This document shows positions 13,960 to 22,180 of a stretch of DNA of 25,904 nucleotides, piece after piece (position 1 is the first letter of the stretch; every line of letters begins with the position of its first letter). The DNA is from an uncultured Eggerthellaceae bacterium (GTDB taxonomy: Bacteria; Actinomycetota; Coriobacteriia; Coriobacteriales; Eggerthellaceae): NCBI GenBank assembly GCA_947565915.1, contig CANOHY010000027.1, forward strand, positions 1-25,904, in the 5' to 3' direction. Both the position numbers and the translations under genes were made by a program. Under the pieces are notes generated by a model. That model was not told the origin of the DNA. It was given only the letters and a program-made list of their open reading frames with translations, and made no database searches.

Positions 13960-15645
13960 ATGGCAGAAGATGCGAAGCTGTATCAACTCTGGCTCGACCG
14001 CGTAGACGAAGGTTACCTGCAAGACGAGCTTGCGCGGATGAAGGGCGACCAAAGCGCCATCGCCGACGCCTTCTTCCAAGACCTCGAGTTCGGCACGGCA
14101 GGCTTGCGCGGAATCATAGGCGCGGGCACCAACCGCATGAACGTATATACCGTAGGACGCGCCACCCAGGGCTTCGCCGACTATCTGAATCAGCGCTACG
14201 AAGCACCCAGCGTGGTAATCGGGCGCGACTCTCGCAACGGTGGCGAGCAGTTCGCGCGGCGCAGCGCCGAGGTGCTGGCAGCCAACGGCGTGAAGGCATA
14301 CGTGTTCCCGCGCATCGTGCCCACGCCGGTGGTGTCCTTCGCTGTGCGTGACCTGGGCTGTTCGGGCGGCATCAACATAACGGCAAGCCATAACCCGGCT
14401 GAGTACAACGGGTACAAGGCATATAACCACAGCGGATGTCAGGTGGTAACCGAGGAGGCGGACGCCATCAGCGCGGCCGCCTCGGCCGTGGACATGTTCG
14501 ACGGCGTGAAGGCAATCGATTTCGACGAAGCGCTGGCATCGGGTCTGGTGGAATGGGTGAGCGAGGATGTGCTCGACCGTTTCATCGATGCAGTAGCCGC
14601 CTGTTCCGTAGCTACCCCAGAAGACAAGAAGACCGACTTGAAGCTGGTGTACACGCCGCTCAACGGCACCGGCCTGGAATGCGTCACGCGCATACTGAAG
14701 CGCGAGGGCATAACCGACATCGCGTTGGTAGACGAGCAGAAGGATCCCGACGGCAACTTCCCCACGTGCCCGTATCCCAACCCCGAGATTCGCGAGGCGC
14801 TGGAACTTGCCATCCAGCTGGCGGAGCGCGTGCACCCCGACCTGCTGCTGGCAACCGATCCCGATGCCGACCGCGTGGGCATCGGGGTGAAGCAGGGCGA
14901 CGACTACCAGCTTCTCACGGGAAACGAGGTGGGCGTGCTGCTGCTGGATTACCTTGCGCGCCAACAGCAGGCAGCAGGTCAAGACCTTTCACGGAAGGTG
15001 GCCGTCACCACCATCGTGTCGTCGTCGATGGTGGACGCCATCGCGCAAGCTTACGGTTTCGAGGTGCATCGGGTGCTGACGGGATTCAAGTACATCGGCG
15101 AGTACATCGGTCAGCTAGAGGCGCTCGGGCAGCAGGACCGCTTCCTGTTCGGCTTCGAAGAAAGCTATGGCTACTTGAACGGCACGCATGTGCGCGACAA
15201 GGACGCCGTGGATGCTTCCATGCTCATCTGTCAGATGGCCCAGTACTACAAGGCACGGGGGATGAACCTCGCGCAGGCCATGGATGCGCTTTACCAGCAG
15301 CATGGTTACTACCTGAATCGCACGAGCTCGTTCTCGTATCCTGGCGCTTCTGGCGCGGAGAAGATGCATGCCATAATGGCGCAGCTGCGCGAGAACCCGC
15401 CTGCAGGCTTCGCGGATCTGGACGTGCAGGAAGTTGTGGACTACGAACCGGGTGTGAACGGCCTTCCGCCAGCGAACGTGATCCAGTTCAACCTGGAAGG
15501 CAGCAACAAGATCGTTGTGCGCCCAAGTGGCACCGAGCCGAAGATCAAGGTGTACGTGTTCGCCAAGCAAGCAACGCGCCAACTCGCCGAGGAGCTGCTT
15601 GCTCAGCTCGAGGAGGCATCTTCGCAGCTGCTGAGCGCCGATTAG
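13960..15645 (+). CDS. pgm: Phosphoglucomutase/phosphomannomutase (alpha-D-phosphohexomutase)
   Basis: A 561-residue enzyme interconverting glucose-1-phosphate and glucose-6-phosphate, feeding nucleotide-sugar and cell-wall polymer synthesis. All four domain signatures are present: GTAGLRG (residues 46-51 region), the catalytic phosphoserine loop TASHNP (Ser143), the Mg2+ loop DPDADR (300-305), the sugar-specificity loop GFEESYG (about 398-404) and the phosphate-binding RPSGTEPKIKVY (Arg521 region). Length and the GFEESYG wording fit the PgcA-like branch common in Gram-positive bacteria, active on glucose-phosphate and sometimes mannose-phosphate. The start is ATG 13960 behind GAGAGG. The LCP gene follows after 138 bp and a candidate terminator. 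With the GalE gene nearby it supports glycopolymer synthesis. Confidence 0.93.
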   Translation: MAEDAKLYQLWLDRVDEGYLQDELARMKGDQSAIADAFFQDLEFGTAGLRGIIGAGTNRMNVYTVGRATQGFADYLNQRYEAPSVVIGRDSRNGGEQFARRSAEVLAANGVKAYVFPRIVPTPVVSFAVRDLGCSGGINITASHNPAEYNGYKAYNHSGCQVVTEEADAISAAASAVDMFDGVKAIDFDEALASGLVEWVSEDVLDRFIDAVAACSVATPEDKKTDLKLVYTPLNGTGLECVTRILKREGITDIALVDEQKDPDGNFPTCPYPNPEIREALELAIQLAERVHPDLLLATDPDADRVGIGVKQGDDYQLLTGNEVGVLLLDYLARQQQAAGQDLSRKVAVTTIVSSSMVDAIAQAYGFEVHRVLTGFKYIGEYIGQLEALGQQDRFLFGFEESYGYLNGTHVRDKDAVDASMLICQMAQYYKARGMNLAQAMDALYQQHGYYLNRTSSFSYPGASGAEKMHAIMAQLRENPPAGFADLDVQEVVDYEPGVNGLPPANVIQFNLEGSNKIVVRPSGTEPKIKVYVFAKQATRQLAEELLAQLEEASSQLLSAD

Positions 15646-15699
15646 GCTCGTTGTCGATGCAAATGGATAGCATTTCTTACGAGGTAGCGAAGCCTTTTT
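15644..15699 (+). terminator. Possible terminator after phosphoglucomutase
   Basis: AGGCT at the stop codon can pair with AGCCT (15691-15695), with CGT/ACG pairing inside, and four T residues follow (15696-15699). The stem is interrupted by an asymmetric bulge, so this is only a moderate candidate. Confidence 0.35.
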
Positions 15700-15737
15700 G
15701 AACCCTGTATGGCAGTTTCATGGTCGCGTTTCTCGGG

Positions 15738-15746
15738 TGCTAGAAT
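15738..15746 (+). promoter_or_regulatory. Extended -10 promoter element for the LCP gene
   Basis: TGC-TAGAAT again fits an extended -10 element, 37 bp upstream of the LCP start and identical to the element before the phosphoglucomutase gene. No clear -35 box. GGGT and ACCC flank it as a short inverted repeat. Confidence 0.45.
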
Positions 15747-15783
15747 ATGACCCTTGGAAAGCCCGCAACCAAGAGGTTCTTGC

Positions 15784-17106
15784 ATGTCTCGAAAGAAAAA
15801 CCGGCAGAGCATTCAGCAGCAGGGAAATTTCGTTCCGGCTTCTCAGAACCGCAGCGTAGGACGTGCAAGCCATGGGCGCTCTTCGCAGAGCTTCGATTCC
15901 ATGCCTCTCACCTATGCCGATGCGATGAATCAATATTCGCGCTCGTCGGCAGACTATTCTGGCCGCAAGCATAGCTCGGGCCGCAGCAAGAAGCCGCTGG
16001 CCATCATCATGATCCTTCTAGTCGTGGCCATTGGCGTGCTAGGCTTTTTCGTGTTCAAGGAATATCAGAAGAACCTCGTGAACCAAGACCTCCATGGTGG
16101 GATGACCCAAGCCGAGCTCGAAGCTTTGGATAACGAGCTTACTGGCATGACCACCTTCGACGAGCCGTTCACGGTGCTGCTGCTGGGCTCCGATGCCCGT
16201 TCCGACGACCCCTCCATGGGCGCGCGCACCGACACCATCGTGCTTGTGCGCGTCGATCCCACCACGAACAACATCACCATGCTGTCCATCCCGCGCGACA
16301 CGCGCATCAACATCCCAGGCGTTGGCTACGAGAAGTTCAACGCCGCTTTCACCTATGGCGGTCCGAGCGGCACCATCGCAGCCGTGAAGGAGCTTTGCGG
16401 CGTGGACATCGACCACTACGCCGAGATCAACTTCGAGGGCCTGGTGGGCTTGATTGACGCCATCGGTGGAATCGACGTGCATGTGGACGAGATGATCAAC
16501 GACCCCGATGCGGGCAACGTGGTGATTCCCGAGGGCGACCAGCATCTCGACGGAGCGGCGGCGCTCACGTTCTCGCGCAGCCGTGCATTCGTGGATGGCG
16601 ACTTCACGCGCGTGTCGAACCAGCGCAAGGTGATCGAGGCCATCGTGCATCGCGGCTTGGAGGCACCGGCCACGGAGCTCTATGGCATCATCCAATCGTG
16701 CACCGGCTTCCTCACCACCGATTCGGGCATGGATGTGGACTTCATCTACTCGCTTGCCGATCAGATTCGCCACAACAACGACTATCCGGTTACGTTGACC
16801 ACGGCCACCATCCCCTCGTATGCGCAGTCGCTCTACGAGGGAGGCATGGAAGTCTCGTATGTGCTCGTGGAAGAAGATGGCCTTCAGCAGGTTATGAAGG
16901 TGTTCATGGAAGGCGGCGACGTGCAGCATGCCGTTGACCTCTACTACGGCAGGGTTACCGAAGATGAGAACACCACTGGGGAAGATGGCGCAGGTTCGGG
17001 CGCCAGTGCTGCAGGCGACGGCTCTTCGGTTAGCTCCGGCTATGGCACGCAGGATTACTCCACTACCGGCCAACAGCAGTTCGCCAACGAATCCGCCTCG
17101 TTCTGA
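15784..17106 (+). CDS. LytR-CpsA-Psr (LCP) family glycopolymer-peptidoglycan ligase
   Basis: A 440-residue type II membrane protein. A Gln/Ser/Arg-rich cytoplasmic tail (residues 1-70) precedes one helix (71-92, LAIIMILLVVAIGVLGFFVF) and an extracellular LCP domain (about 125-330). Key LCP pieces are VLLLGSDAR (Asp137, Arg139), ARTDTIVLVRVD (Arg148, Asp150), LSIPRDTRINIPG (Arg171, Arg174), KFNAAFTYGG, GLIDAIGGIDVHV and LTFSRSRAFVDGDFTRVSNQRKVI. They line the polyprenyl-pyrophosphate pocket. The enzyme transfers wall glycopolymers from the lipid carrier to peptidoglycan. A Ser/Gly/Thr-rich tail ends the protein. The start is ATG 15784 with AGAGG upstream. Placement beside phosphoglucomutase, which makes sugar phosphates, fits a wall-polymer role. 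Confidence 0.92.
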   Translation: MSRKKNRQSIQQQGNFVPASQNRSVGRASHGRSSQSFDSMPLTYADAMNQYSRSSADYSGRKHSSGRSKKPLAIIMILLVVAIGVLGFFVFKEYQKNLVNQDLHGGMTQAELEALDNELTGMTTFDEPFTVLLLGSDARSDDPSMGARTDTIVLVRVDPTTNNITMLSIPRDTRINIPGVGYEKFNAAFTYGGPSGTIAAVKELCGVDIDHYAEINFEGLVGLIDAIGGIDVHVDEMINDPDAGNVVIPEGDQHLDGAAALTFSRSRAFVDGDFTRVSNQRKVIEAIVHRGLEAPATELYGIIQSCTGFLTTDSGMDVDFIYSLADQIRHNNDYPVTLTTATIPSYAQSLYEGGMEVSYVLVEEDGLQQVMKVFMEGGDVQHAVDLYYGRVTEDENTTGEDGAGSGASAAGDGSSVSSGYGTQDYSTTGQQQFANESASF

Positions 17107-17160
17107 TTTACTAACTGGAGCAACTGCATCTGGTCCCAACGCGCACGGCAAATCCTCAAG

Positions 17161-17204
17161 CCAAAACGCTTCGAAATGGCCTTCGACCATTTCTGCGTTT
17201 TTGG
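17161..17204 (+). terminator. Hairpin downstream of the LCP gene
   Basis: CCAAAACGC (17161-17169) pairs with GCGTTTTTGG (17195-17204, one bulged T) and GAAATGG (17173-17179) with CCATTTC (17187-17193), leaving a 7-nt loop. The long two-part stem stands 54 bp after the LCP stop. The T-run lies inside the arm, not after it, so it is an atypical terminator. The rest of 17107-17359 shows no gene. Confidence 0.5.
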
Positions 17205-17359
17205 TTTCCGGAAATGCCGTGCTATTCGAGATGCAATAGCAATCCTTCCTTAGCTGGCAGCTAATGAATCGCTGTTGGGTTATCTCTATCATTGGCTGAG
17301 ATTCACCAGGCCAGCGGTATCTTCCGCGAGGCTTCCATCAGCGAATGAAAGGAACATGC

Positions 17360-18133
17360 ATGCCGTACGATCCGCCCAACAACCAGCCCTCCTCTTCCAC
17401 GCCGGCGCCCTCCTCCGCTCCCCAGCAAGCGCAGCCGCAGCCAGCGCCAACGGGAACCTCTGCCATGGCCATCACCGGTTTGGTGCTTGGCATCGTGGCC
17501 ATCGCCACTTCGTTTCTTCCCATCATCAACAACGTGTCGTTCTTCATCGGCCTCGTGGGCATCGTTTTGGCCATAGTGGGCATCGTCGGCACGGGCAAGG
17601 GCAAGAAGAAGGGTCGCGGCCTGGCTATCGCGGGCCTCGTAATCGGCATCCTGTCTGTGATCATCGTGCTGGGGTCGCAAGCATTCTATGTGTCGGTCAT
17701 CGACCAAGCATTCGATTCCGCCAAAGCCAAGCCGGCCGCAAGCGGCCAGTCGTCTTCTGCGAGCGATTCCGCAGCGGGCGCCGCAACGGCTGAATCGGCC
17801 TATGGCCTGAGCATCGACAAAGTGGTCTCGACCACCGACTACAGCGGCAAGCAAGCCGTGGTGGCCGACTTTACCTTCACCAACAATTCCACCGACGAGG
17901 CAACCTTCGCTGTTGCCATAGATTGCAAGGCATTCCAGAACGGCGTGCAGCTCGATACCACTTGGGGCCAATGGGACTCCGAGAATTCGCTCAAATCAAT
18001 CAAGCCGGGTGGATCGCTCACCGTGCAGAAGGGCTTTGTGCTGGATGACGCGTCGCCTGTCACCATCGAGGCTTCCGAGATGTTCGATTTCAGCGACGAG
18101 CTCATCGTGCAAGAGACCTACAACATCGAATAG
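17360..18133 (+). CDS. DUF4190-like membrane-anchored protein with DUF5067-type domain
   Basis: A 257-residue protein. Residues 1-35 are Pro/Ser/Gln-rich (YDPPNNQPSSSTPAPSSAPQQ). Two or three hydrophobic helices follow (MAITGLVLGIVAIATSFLPII, FFIGLVGIVLAIVGIVG, LAIAGLVIGILSVIIVLG), separated by a basic GKGKKKGRG loop, as in DUF4190-like proteins. After a Ser/Ala linker comes an extracellular domain (from about residue 155) resembling DUF5067: YGLSIDKVVSTTDYSGKQAVVADFTFTNNSTDEATF and a later SIKPGGSLTVQKGFVL. That fold is an immunoglobulin-like beta sandwich of unknown function at the cell surface. The start is ATG 17360 with AAAGGA 7 bp upstream. It follows the LCP gene on the same strand, separated by a hairpin. 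Confidence 0.75.
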   Translation: MPYDPPNNQPSSSTPAPSSAPQQAQPQPAPTGTSAMAITGLVLGIVAIATSFLPIINNVSFFIGLVGIVLAIVGIVGTGKGKKKGRGLAIAGLVIGILSVIIVLGSQAFYVSVIDQAFDSAKAKPAASGQSSSASDSAAGAATAESAYGLSIDKVVSTTDYSGKQAVVADFTFTNNSTDEATFAVAIDCKAFQNGVQLDTTWGQWDSENSLKSIKPGGSLTVQKGFVLDDASPVTIEASEMFDFSDELIVQETYNIE

Positions 18134-18145
18134 GCAAGCGCTCGT

Positions 18146-18174
18146 TTGAGCAAGAGAGCATTTGAGGATATGCT
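18146..18174 (+). promoter_or_regulatory. Candidate promoter for the HTH-kinase gene pair
   Basis: TTGAGC (18146-18151), 17 bp, then TATGCT (18169-18174). Each box matches consensus at four of six positions, with ideal spacing. The hairpin at 18220-18246 would lie in the resulting leader. Confidence 0.3.
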
Positions 18175-18219
18175 AGCAATGCGCGAATTAGGCAAGTGCG
18201 GGATTGATTGCCGAACAAG

Positions 18220-18246
18220 CAGGATGGGCCTTTTTGGCTCATCCTG
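18220..18246 (+). terminator. Perfect hairpin with a T5 loop after the DUF5067 gene
   Basis: CAGGATGGGCC and GGCTCATCCTG form an 11-bp stem (one G-U) closed by a TTTTT loop. No U-run follows on either strand. It may end the DUF5067 transcript or act in the leader of the HTH gene, whose start is about 83 bp further on. Confidence 0.45.
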
Positions 18247-18328
18247 TGACGTATTCGACTCGGTGCCCATGGGCTAAGTGGGTTAGGGTGCCGTGATGAG
18301 AAAGCCCAGAAGGCGAAGGAAGAGACGT

Positions 18329-18748
18329 ATGGAAGAGCCGCTTACGGAAGATATGCTCTCGGAGCTCTTGGCGGCCGACGACCCGACGCGCTTCATTCGC
18401 AAAGCCGAAGACGAACCGCGCAGCCTTTCGGGCTACCTCAACGAGCTGCTGGCCGCGAAGGATCTGAAGCGTTCGCAAGTGATCCGCGTGGCAGGAATCA
18501 ACGAGACGTTCGGCTACCAGATATTCACGGGAGCACGCCGCGCCTCGCGCAACAACCTGCTGAAACTGGCCTTCGCTCTGGGGCTTTCGGTGCGCGAGAC
18601 GAACCGGCTGCTTCAAGCAGGCGAGACCAACGGCCTGTATTGCAAGAACAAGCGCGATGCCATCATCATCTTCTCGCTGGAGCATGGGTACTCGCTTCAA
18701 AAGACGCAAGAGGAACTGTATCGATTCGGGGAAGCGACCATCGACTGA
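18329..18748 (+). CDS. Helix-turn-helix protein paired with a Ser/Thr kinase
   Basis: A 139-residue protein. Residues 30-95 hold an XRE-like helix-turn-helix: LSGYLNELLAAKDLKRSQVIRVAGINETFGYQIFTGARRASRNNLLKLAFALGLSVRETNRLL, with the usual 'S.VIR.AGI....Y.IF.G.R.PSR..LL.LAFAL.L' layout. The remainder (AGETNGLYCKNKRDAIIIFSLEHGYSLQKTQEELYRFGE) looks helical and is not a known effector domain. The start is placed at ATG 18329 because AAGGAAG precedes it; an ATG at 18296 with AGGG would add a very basic KPRRRRKRR stretch and cannot be excluded. The gene ends 67 bp before the kinase start on the same strand, so the HTH protein is a likely partner or target of that kinase. Confidence 0.75.
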   Translation: MEEPLTEDMLSELLAADDPTRFIRKAEDEPRSLSGYLNELLAAKDLKRSQVIRVAGINETFGYQIFTGARRASRNNLLKLAFALGLSVRETNRLLQAGETNGLYCKNKRDAIIIFSLEHGYSLQKTQEELYRFGEATID

Positions 18749-18815
18749 CAGCGCTTCTTGGACCACTGCAACGTCCGATTCGGCTTGGCATGCGGTTGTG
18801 GCCAGTTTTGGTACC

Positions 18816-20084
18816 ATGAGGCTCATGGAAAACGACGGCCTCTCCCTGTATCTTTCGGCTCTAGCTCGCGATGATTCCTATCGCGTGGCTGAAACGCTCA
18901 AGCGCACGCCTTACGAAACCACGGAGGTCGTGTTCTTCACGGGCGCCCAAGGGGGCGAACTTGGCCCTTTCGTGCGCAAGCGCATCGATCGCGACGCAGG
19001 GCTCGGGGAGGCCTATCGCAGCTTGTGCGAGGCCCAGCGCGAGGGAAAGCGCTTTCGCCACCTTCCTCGCATCTACGACGTGCACGAGCGCGACGAGAAG
19101 CTCATCGTAATCATGGAGTACGTAACGGGTCGCACGCTGCGGGATGAGGTAACCGAGCGCGGTGGCGATGCGCTTTCCGCTTTGGCGTTCTTTCCTTCCC
19201 TTTGCGAAGGCGTAACCGAGCTCCATGAGGGTTTTGGTCCGCCGATCATTCATCGAGATCTGAAGCCCTCGAACATCATGGTGAGCAACGGTAACCTGAC
19301 CATCATCGATTTCGGCATTGCGCGCAGCTATCGGCATGGTGCCGCGAACGATACAACGCCTTTCGGCACGCGCGCCTATGCGCCGCCGGAGCAGTTCGGT
19401 TTTCGGCAAACCGATGTGCAAAGCGACGTGTACGCGCTTGGCATGATCTTGTTCTACCTGATCACAGGCGAAGACCCGGTGTCTGAATCGCTGCAATGTG
19501 GCTTTCCGGAACTCGGCTTCGTTCCCGCGCTGCAGGCTGTCGTGGCCAAGGCTACGGCATTCGATCCGGCTGCTCGCTATGACTCAGCGGCCGATTTGAA
19601 GCAAGCATTCCTTCAGGCAGCAACTGCATCGTTGCCTACGCCGGTTGGTGCGCCTGCGGTTCCGGCTGAGTTGTCCGCGACACAGTCGAAGCAGTTAGCT
19701 TCGCCGTCTTCGCCATCCTCGCCGGTGCAGCCCATAACGCTCAGCGAGGCTTTGGGGCTCGCATGGAACATCATCGTGGTGGTCGTCTGGGCCTTCTTCG
19801 TATTCGCGATGTTCACGGCGCTGTTCGACCAAGGGGAGGCGCTGAAGCCCTATCCTTTGTGGCTGCGCGTGCTCATCTATCCAGTCGCCTGCGGGACATT
19901 CTTCACGGGGGCTGCCTATGGACTGATGGACAAGCGCGTTTTGCGTCGACGCATTCCGCTCTTGCGCGGGCAAACCTATGGCAAATCGGTGATAGTCGCC
20001 CTCATCATAATGGGATGCGCCCTGGCGGCGCTGGTGTTGCTGGTGTTCGTGGCTGCATTCGTAACGGGCTCTGCGGCCAGCTAG
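18816..20084 (+). CDS. Membrane-anchored Hanks-type Ser/Thr protein kinase
   Basis: A 422-residue protein. The N-terminal kinase domain (residues 20-280) has the ATP-binding lysine in PFVRKRI (Lys55), the catalytic loop IIHRDLKPSNIM (Asp148, Lys150, Asn153), the metal loop IIDFGIAR (Asp165), the activation segment end GTRAYAPPEQFG and DVYALGMILFYLITGEDP. The glycine-rich loop is degenerate (FFTGAQGGELGPF) compared with the usual GxGxxG. A Pro/Ser/Thr linker follows, then three hydrophobic helices (from NIIVVVVWAFFVFAMF, LRVLIYPVACGTFFTG and SVIVALIIMGCALAALVLLV). There are no PASTA repeats, so it is not the PknB/PrkC type. The start could be ATG 18816 or ATG 18825; neither has a good ribosome site. 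It follows the HTH gene. Confidence 0.88.
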   Translation: MRLMENDGLSLYLSALARDDSYRVAETLKRTPYETTEVVFFTGAQGGELGPFVRKRIDRDAGLGEAYRSLCEAQREGKRFRHLPRIYDVHERDEKLIVIMEYVTGRTLRDEVTERGGDALSALAFFPSLCEGVTELHEGFGPPIIHRDLKPSNIMVSNGNLTIIDFGIARSYRHGAANDTTPFGTRAYAPPEQFGFRQTDVQSDVYALGMILFYLITGEDPVSESLQCGFPELGFVPALQAVVAKATAFDPAARYDSAADLKQAFLQAATASLPTPVGAPAVPAELSATQSKQLASPSSPSSPVQPITLSEALGLAWNIIVVVVWAFFVFAMFTALFDQGEALKPYPLWLRVLIYPVACGTFFTGAAYGLMDKRVLRRRIPLLRGQTYGKSVIVALIIMGCALAALVLLVFVAAFVTGSAAS

Positions 20085-20142
20085 GTATAGAGAGCCGAGG
20101 CGTGGAGCGAAGGGCGACTTGGTCCCAATGCGCACGTTAAGG

Positions 20143-20916
20143 CTAAGCCATCCTAAATTCCTTCGCCGTTTTAGTGAGCAAAGGGTGCGAGGTGGCGTTC
20201 ACGACCTCAATGCATTCAGGCCCTTTGATGGTGTTCAGCTCGCTTGCTGCCTCCTGGAGCTCTTGTTGCAGCTGTTCGAACGTGAACCCCTCGCAGTCGG
20301 GCTGCGGCTGGTCGGTCTCCAACAGCAAGCTGTCGGCAGGCAGCATCTCGGCATAGGCGCGCCCCTTCTTCGTGGCCAGCATGCGCTGCCCCACCGAGAA
20401 GTAGCATCCATCGCGAAGCGCGCGCTCAAGCTCGGGTTGCGAACCGCTGAACCAATGGAAAATGCAGGCGTTGCCCTCAAGCGCGCCGGTTCGCTCAAGC
20501 GCATCCAAAGCCTCGCCTGCAGCGTGCACGGCATGGACGGAAATCAAATGGCCGCCCGTCTTCGCGGCCCATTGCAGTATGGCCTCGAATGCGGCAAGCT
20601 GCGCATCGCGCGTGCTCACGTGGCGCGGGCCGAAATCGAGTCCGACCTCTCCCAGCGCGAATGGCGCCTGCGCCTCCAGAAGGTCAACCAGCTCACGCAC
20701 GTTAGCATCTTCCCGAACCCACCAGGGATGCATGCCGAAGCCCACCGTCACGTTCGCGCATTCGCCCACCTCGCGAAGCTGGCGCGCATATTCGGCGGGC
20801 GTGGTGGTGTTGTCGAATAACAGCACGTCTGCCTGCTCGGCCGCTTCGGCAATCGGGCGCGCAGCAGACGAGGAGCCAAGATGGCAGTGCATGTCGGCAG
20901 TCGGTATGGGCTGCAT
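20143..20916 (-). CDS. TatD-family metal-dependent hydrolase
   Basis: A 257-residue TIM-barrel hydrolase. The metal ligands of the family are present: MHCH near the N-terminus (His10, His12), GMHPWW (His63), LGEVGLDF (Glu90), ISVHAVHA (His128), IFHWFSG (His154) and LLLETDQPQP (Asp202). TatD proteins are Mg2+-dependent DNases or related phosphoester hydrolases, but the exact substrate of this branch is unknown. The protein is close to the typical 260 residues. The start is ATG 20916 with a strong AAGGAG. The gene is convergent with the kinase gene and divergent from galE, with which it shares a 136-bp upstream region. Confidence 0.9.
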   Translation of the reverse strand: MQPIPTADMHCHLGSSSAARPIAEAAEQADVLLFDNTTTPAEYARQLREVGECANVTVGFGMHPWWVREDANVRELVDLLEAQAPFALGEVGLDFGPRHVSTRDAQLAAFEAILQWAAKTGGHLISVHAVHAAGEALDALERTGALEGNACIFHWFSGSQPELERALRDGCYFSVGQRMLATKKGRAYAEMLPADSLLLETDQPQPDCEGFTFEQLQQELQEAASELNTIKGPECIEVVNATSHPLLTKTAKEFRMA

Positions 20917-21052
20917 GAAACTCCTTACCTTCGCAAGCGCCTAGAAGCATACAATATGAGGATACGGCAGCATCTTCCAAGCAAGCTTGCGAACAAGCTT
21001 CCAAATGCATGTGGTGCTGACTTGTTGCAAACGTACTAACAAGGAGGGCAAC

Positions 21053-22180
21053 GTGTCTAACAAGGGCCTCGCGAAACCGGCAAGCGAACTCACCATCCTG
21101 GTTACTGGGGGTGCCGGCTTCATCGGCAGCCACACCTGCGTCGAGCTTCTTGGGGCAGGATACAACGTGGTGATTCTCGACGACCTTTCGAATTCGTCGC
21201 CGCGCGCCGTTGAGCGCATTCGCCAGATAACCGGGACAGACGAGCAACGCTGTGCTTTCGTGGAAGGCTCCATTCTCGACCGCGACGTGCTGGAGCGCAT
21301 TTTCAGCACGTGGGACATCGATGCCATCATCCATTTCGCCGGATTCAAGGCGGTAGGCGAAAGCGTGCAAAAGCCGCTCGAATATTACTGGAATAACATC
21401 GCGGGCACGTTGGCGCTTTGCGACGTTGCGCGCCAGCATGGCGTGAAGAACATCGTGTTCAGCAGTAGTGCCACCGTGTATGGGGAGCCCGAATTCGTGC
21501 CCATCACCGAGGATTGCCCCAAGCACACGCCCACCAACCCTTATGGCCAAACGAAGAGCATGCTCGAGCAGATCTTGAGCGACCTGTATGTGGGCGATGA
21601 CGAATGGAACGTGGTGCTTCTTCGCTACTTCAACCCCATCGGCGCGCATGAATCAGGGCTCATCGGCGAGGATCCGAAGGGCATTCCCAACAACTTGGTG
21701 CCCTATGTGGCGCAGGTGGCAGTGGGCAAGCTGGAAGCCGTGGGCGTGTTCGGCAACGACTACCCCACAGTGGACGGCACGGGCGTTCGCGACTACATCC
21801 ATGTGGTGGACTTGGCGCGCGGCCATGTTGCGGCCTTGGATTGGATGGGCGGCAAGGTGGGCACCGGCGAGGCGCGCGGGCTTGGGTCCATGGCGGGCCA
21901 ACCTGCAGAAGATGGCACGCGTCGCGGCGTGGGCATCTTCAACTTGGGCACGGGCAAGGGCTCCAGTGTGCTGGAGGTGGTGAGCGCCTTCTCGAAGGCA
22001 TGTGGGCGCGAGCTGCCCTATGTGATCAAGGAGCGCCGTGCTGGCGACATTGCCGAGTGCTATGCGGCTTGCGATAAAGCGCTCGACGAGATGGGTTGGC
22101 AGGCCCAGTACGACCTCGACCGCATGTGCGAGGATAGCTGGCGTTGGCAGTCGATGAATCCGGATGGATACGCGAGCTAG
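21053..22180 (+). CDS. galE: UDP-glucose 4-epimerase
   Basis: A 375-residue extended short-chain dehydrogenase that interconverts UDP-glucose and UDP-galactose with tightly bound NAD. The Rossmann motif LVTGGAGFIGSHT lies at residues 16-28. The catalytic residues are Ser138/139 in FSSSATVYG and the YxxxK pair Tyr164-Lys168 (YGQTK). RYFNPIGAHESG, GDYPTVDGTGVRDYIHV-like and FNLGTGKGSSVLEVV segments are all typical of GalE. It is longer than the usual 330-340 because of an insertion at about residues 266-291 (GGKVGTGEARG through DGTRRG). The start is GTG 21053 behind a strong AAGGAGG. The end of the gene lies in a tandem repeat that includes the stop codon. Confidence 0.93.
   Translation: MSNKGLAKPASELTILVTGGAGFIGSHTCVELLGAGYNVVILDDLSNSSPRAVERIRQITGTDEQRCAFVEGSILDRDVLERIFSTWDIDAIIHFAGFKAVGESVQKPLEYYWNNIAGTLALCDVARQHGVKNIVFSSSATVYGEPEFVPITEDCPKHTPTNPYGQTKSMLEQILSDLYVGDDEWNVVLLRYFNPIGAHESGLIGEDPKGIPNNLVPYVAQVAVGKLEAVGVFGNDYPTVDGTGVRDYIHVVDLARGHVAALDWMGGKVGTGEARGLGSMAGQPAEDGTRRGVGIFNLGTGKGSSVLEVVSAFSKACGRELPYVIKERRAGDIAECYAACDKALDEMGWQAQYDLDRMCEDSWRWQSMNPDGYAS

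Noticed and set aside
13864..14982. A 372-codon minus-strand frame inside phosphoglucomutase
   Set aside because: The plus-strand frame has all catalytic motifs of the mutase; the opposite frame has no recognisable protein features.
16039..17292. A 417-codon minus-strand frame opposite the LCP gene
   Set aside because: His/Val/Glu-rich shadow of the LCP coding strand, with no ribosome site and no domain.
17131..20136. TGGTCCCAACGCGCACG at 17131 and a one-mismatch copy at 20120
   Set aside because: About one such pair is expected by chance in a window of this length, and there is no further shared sequence around them.
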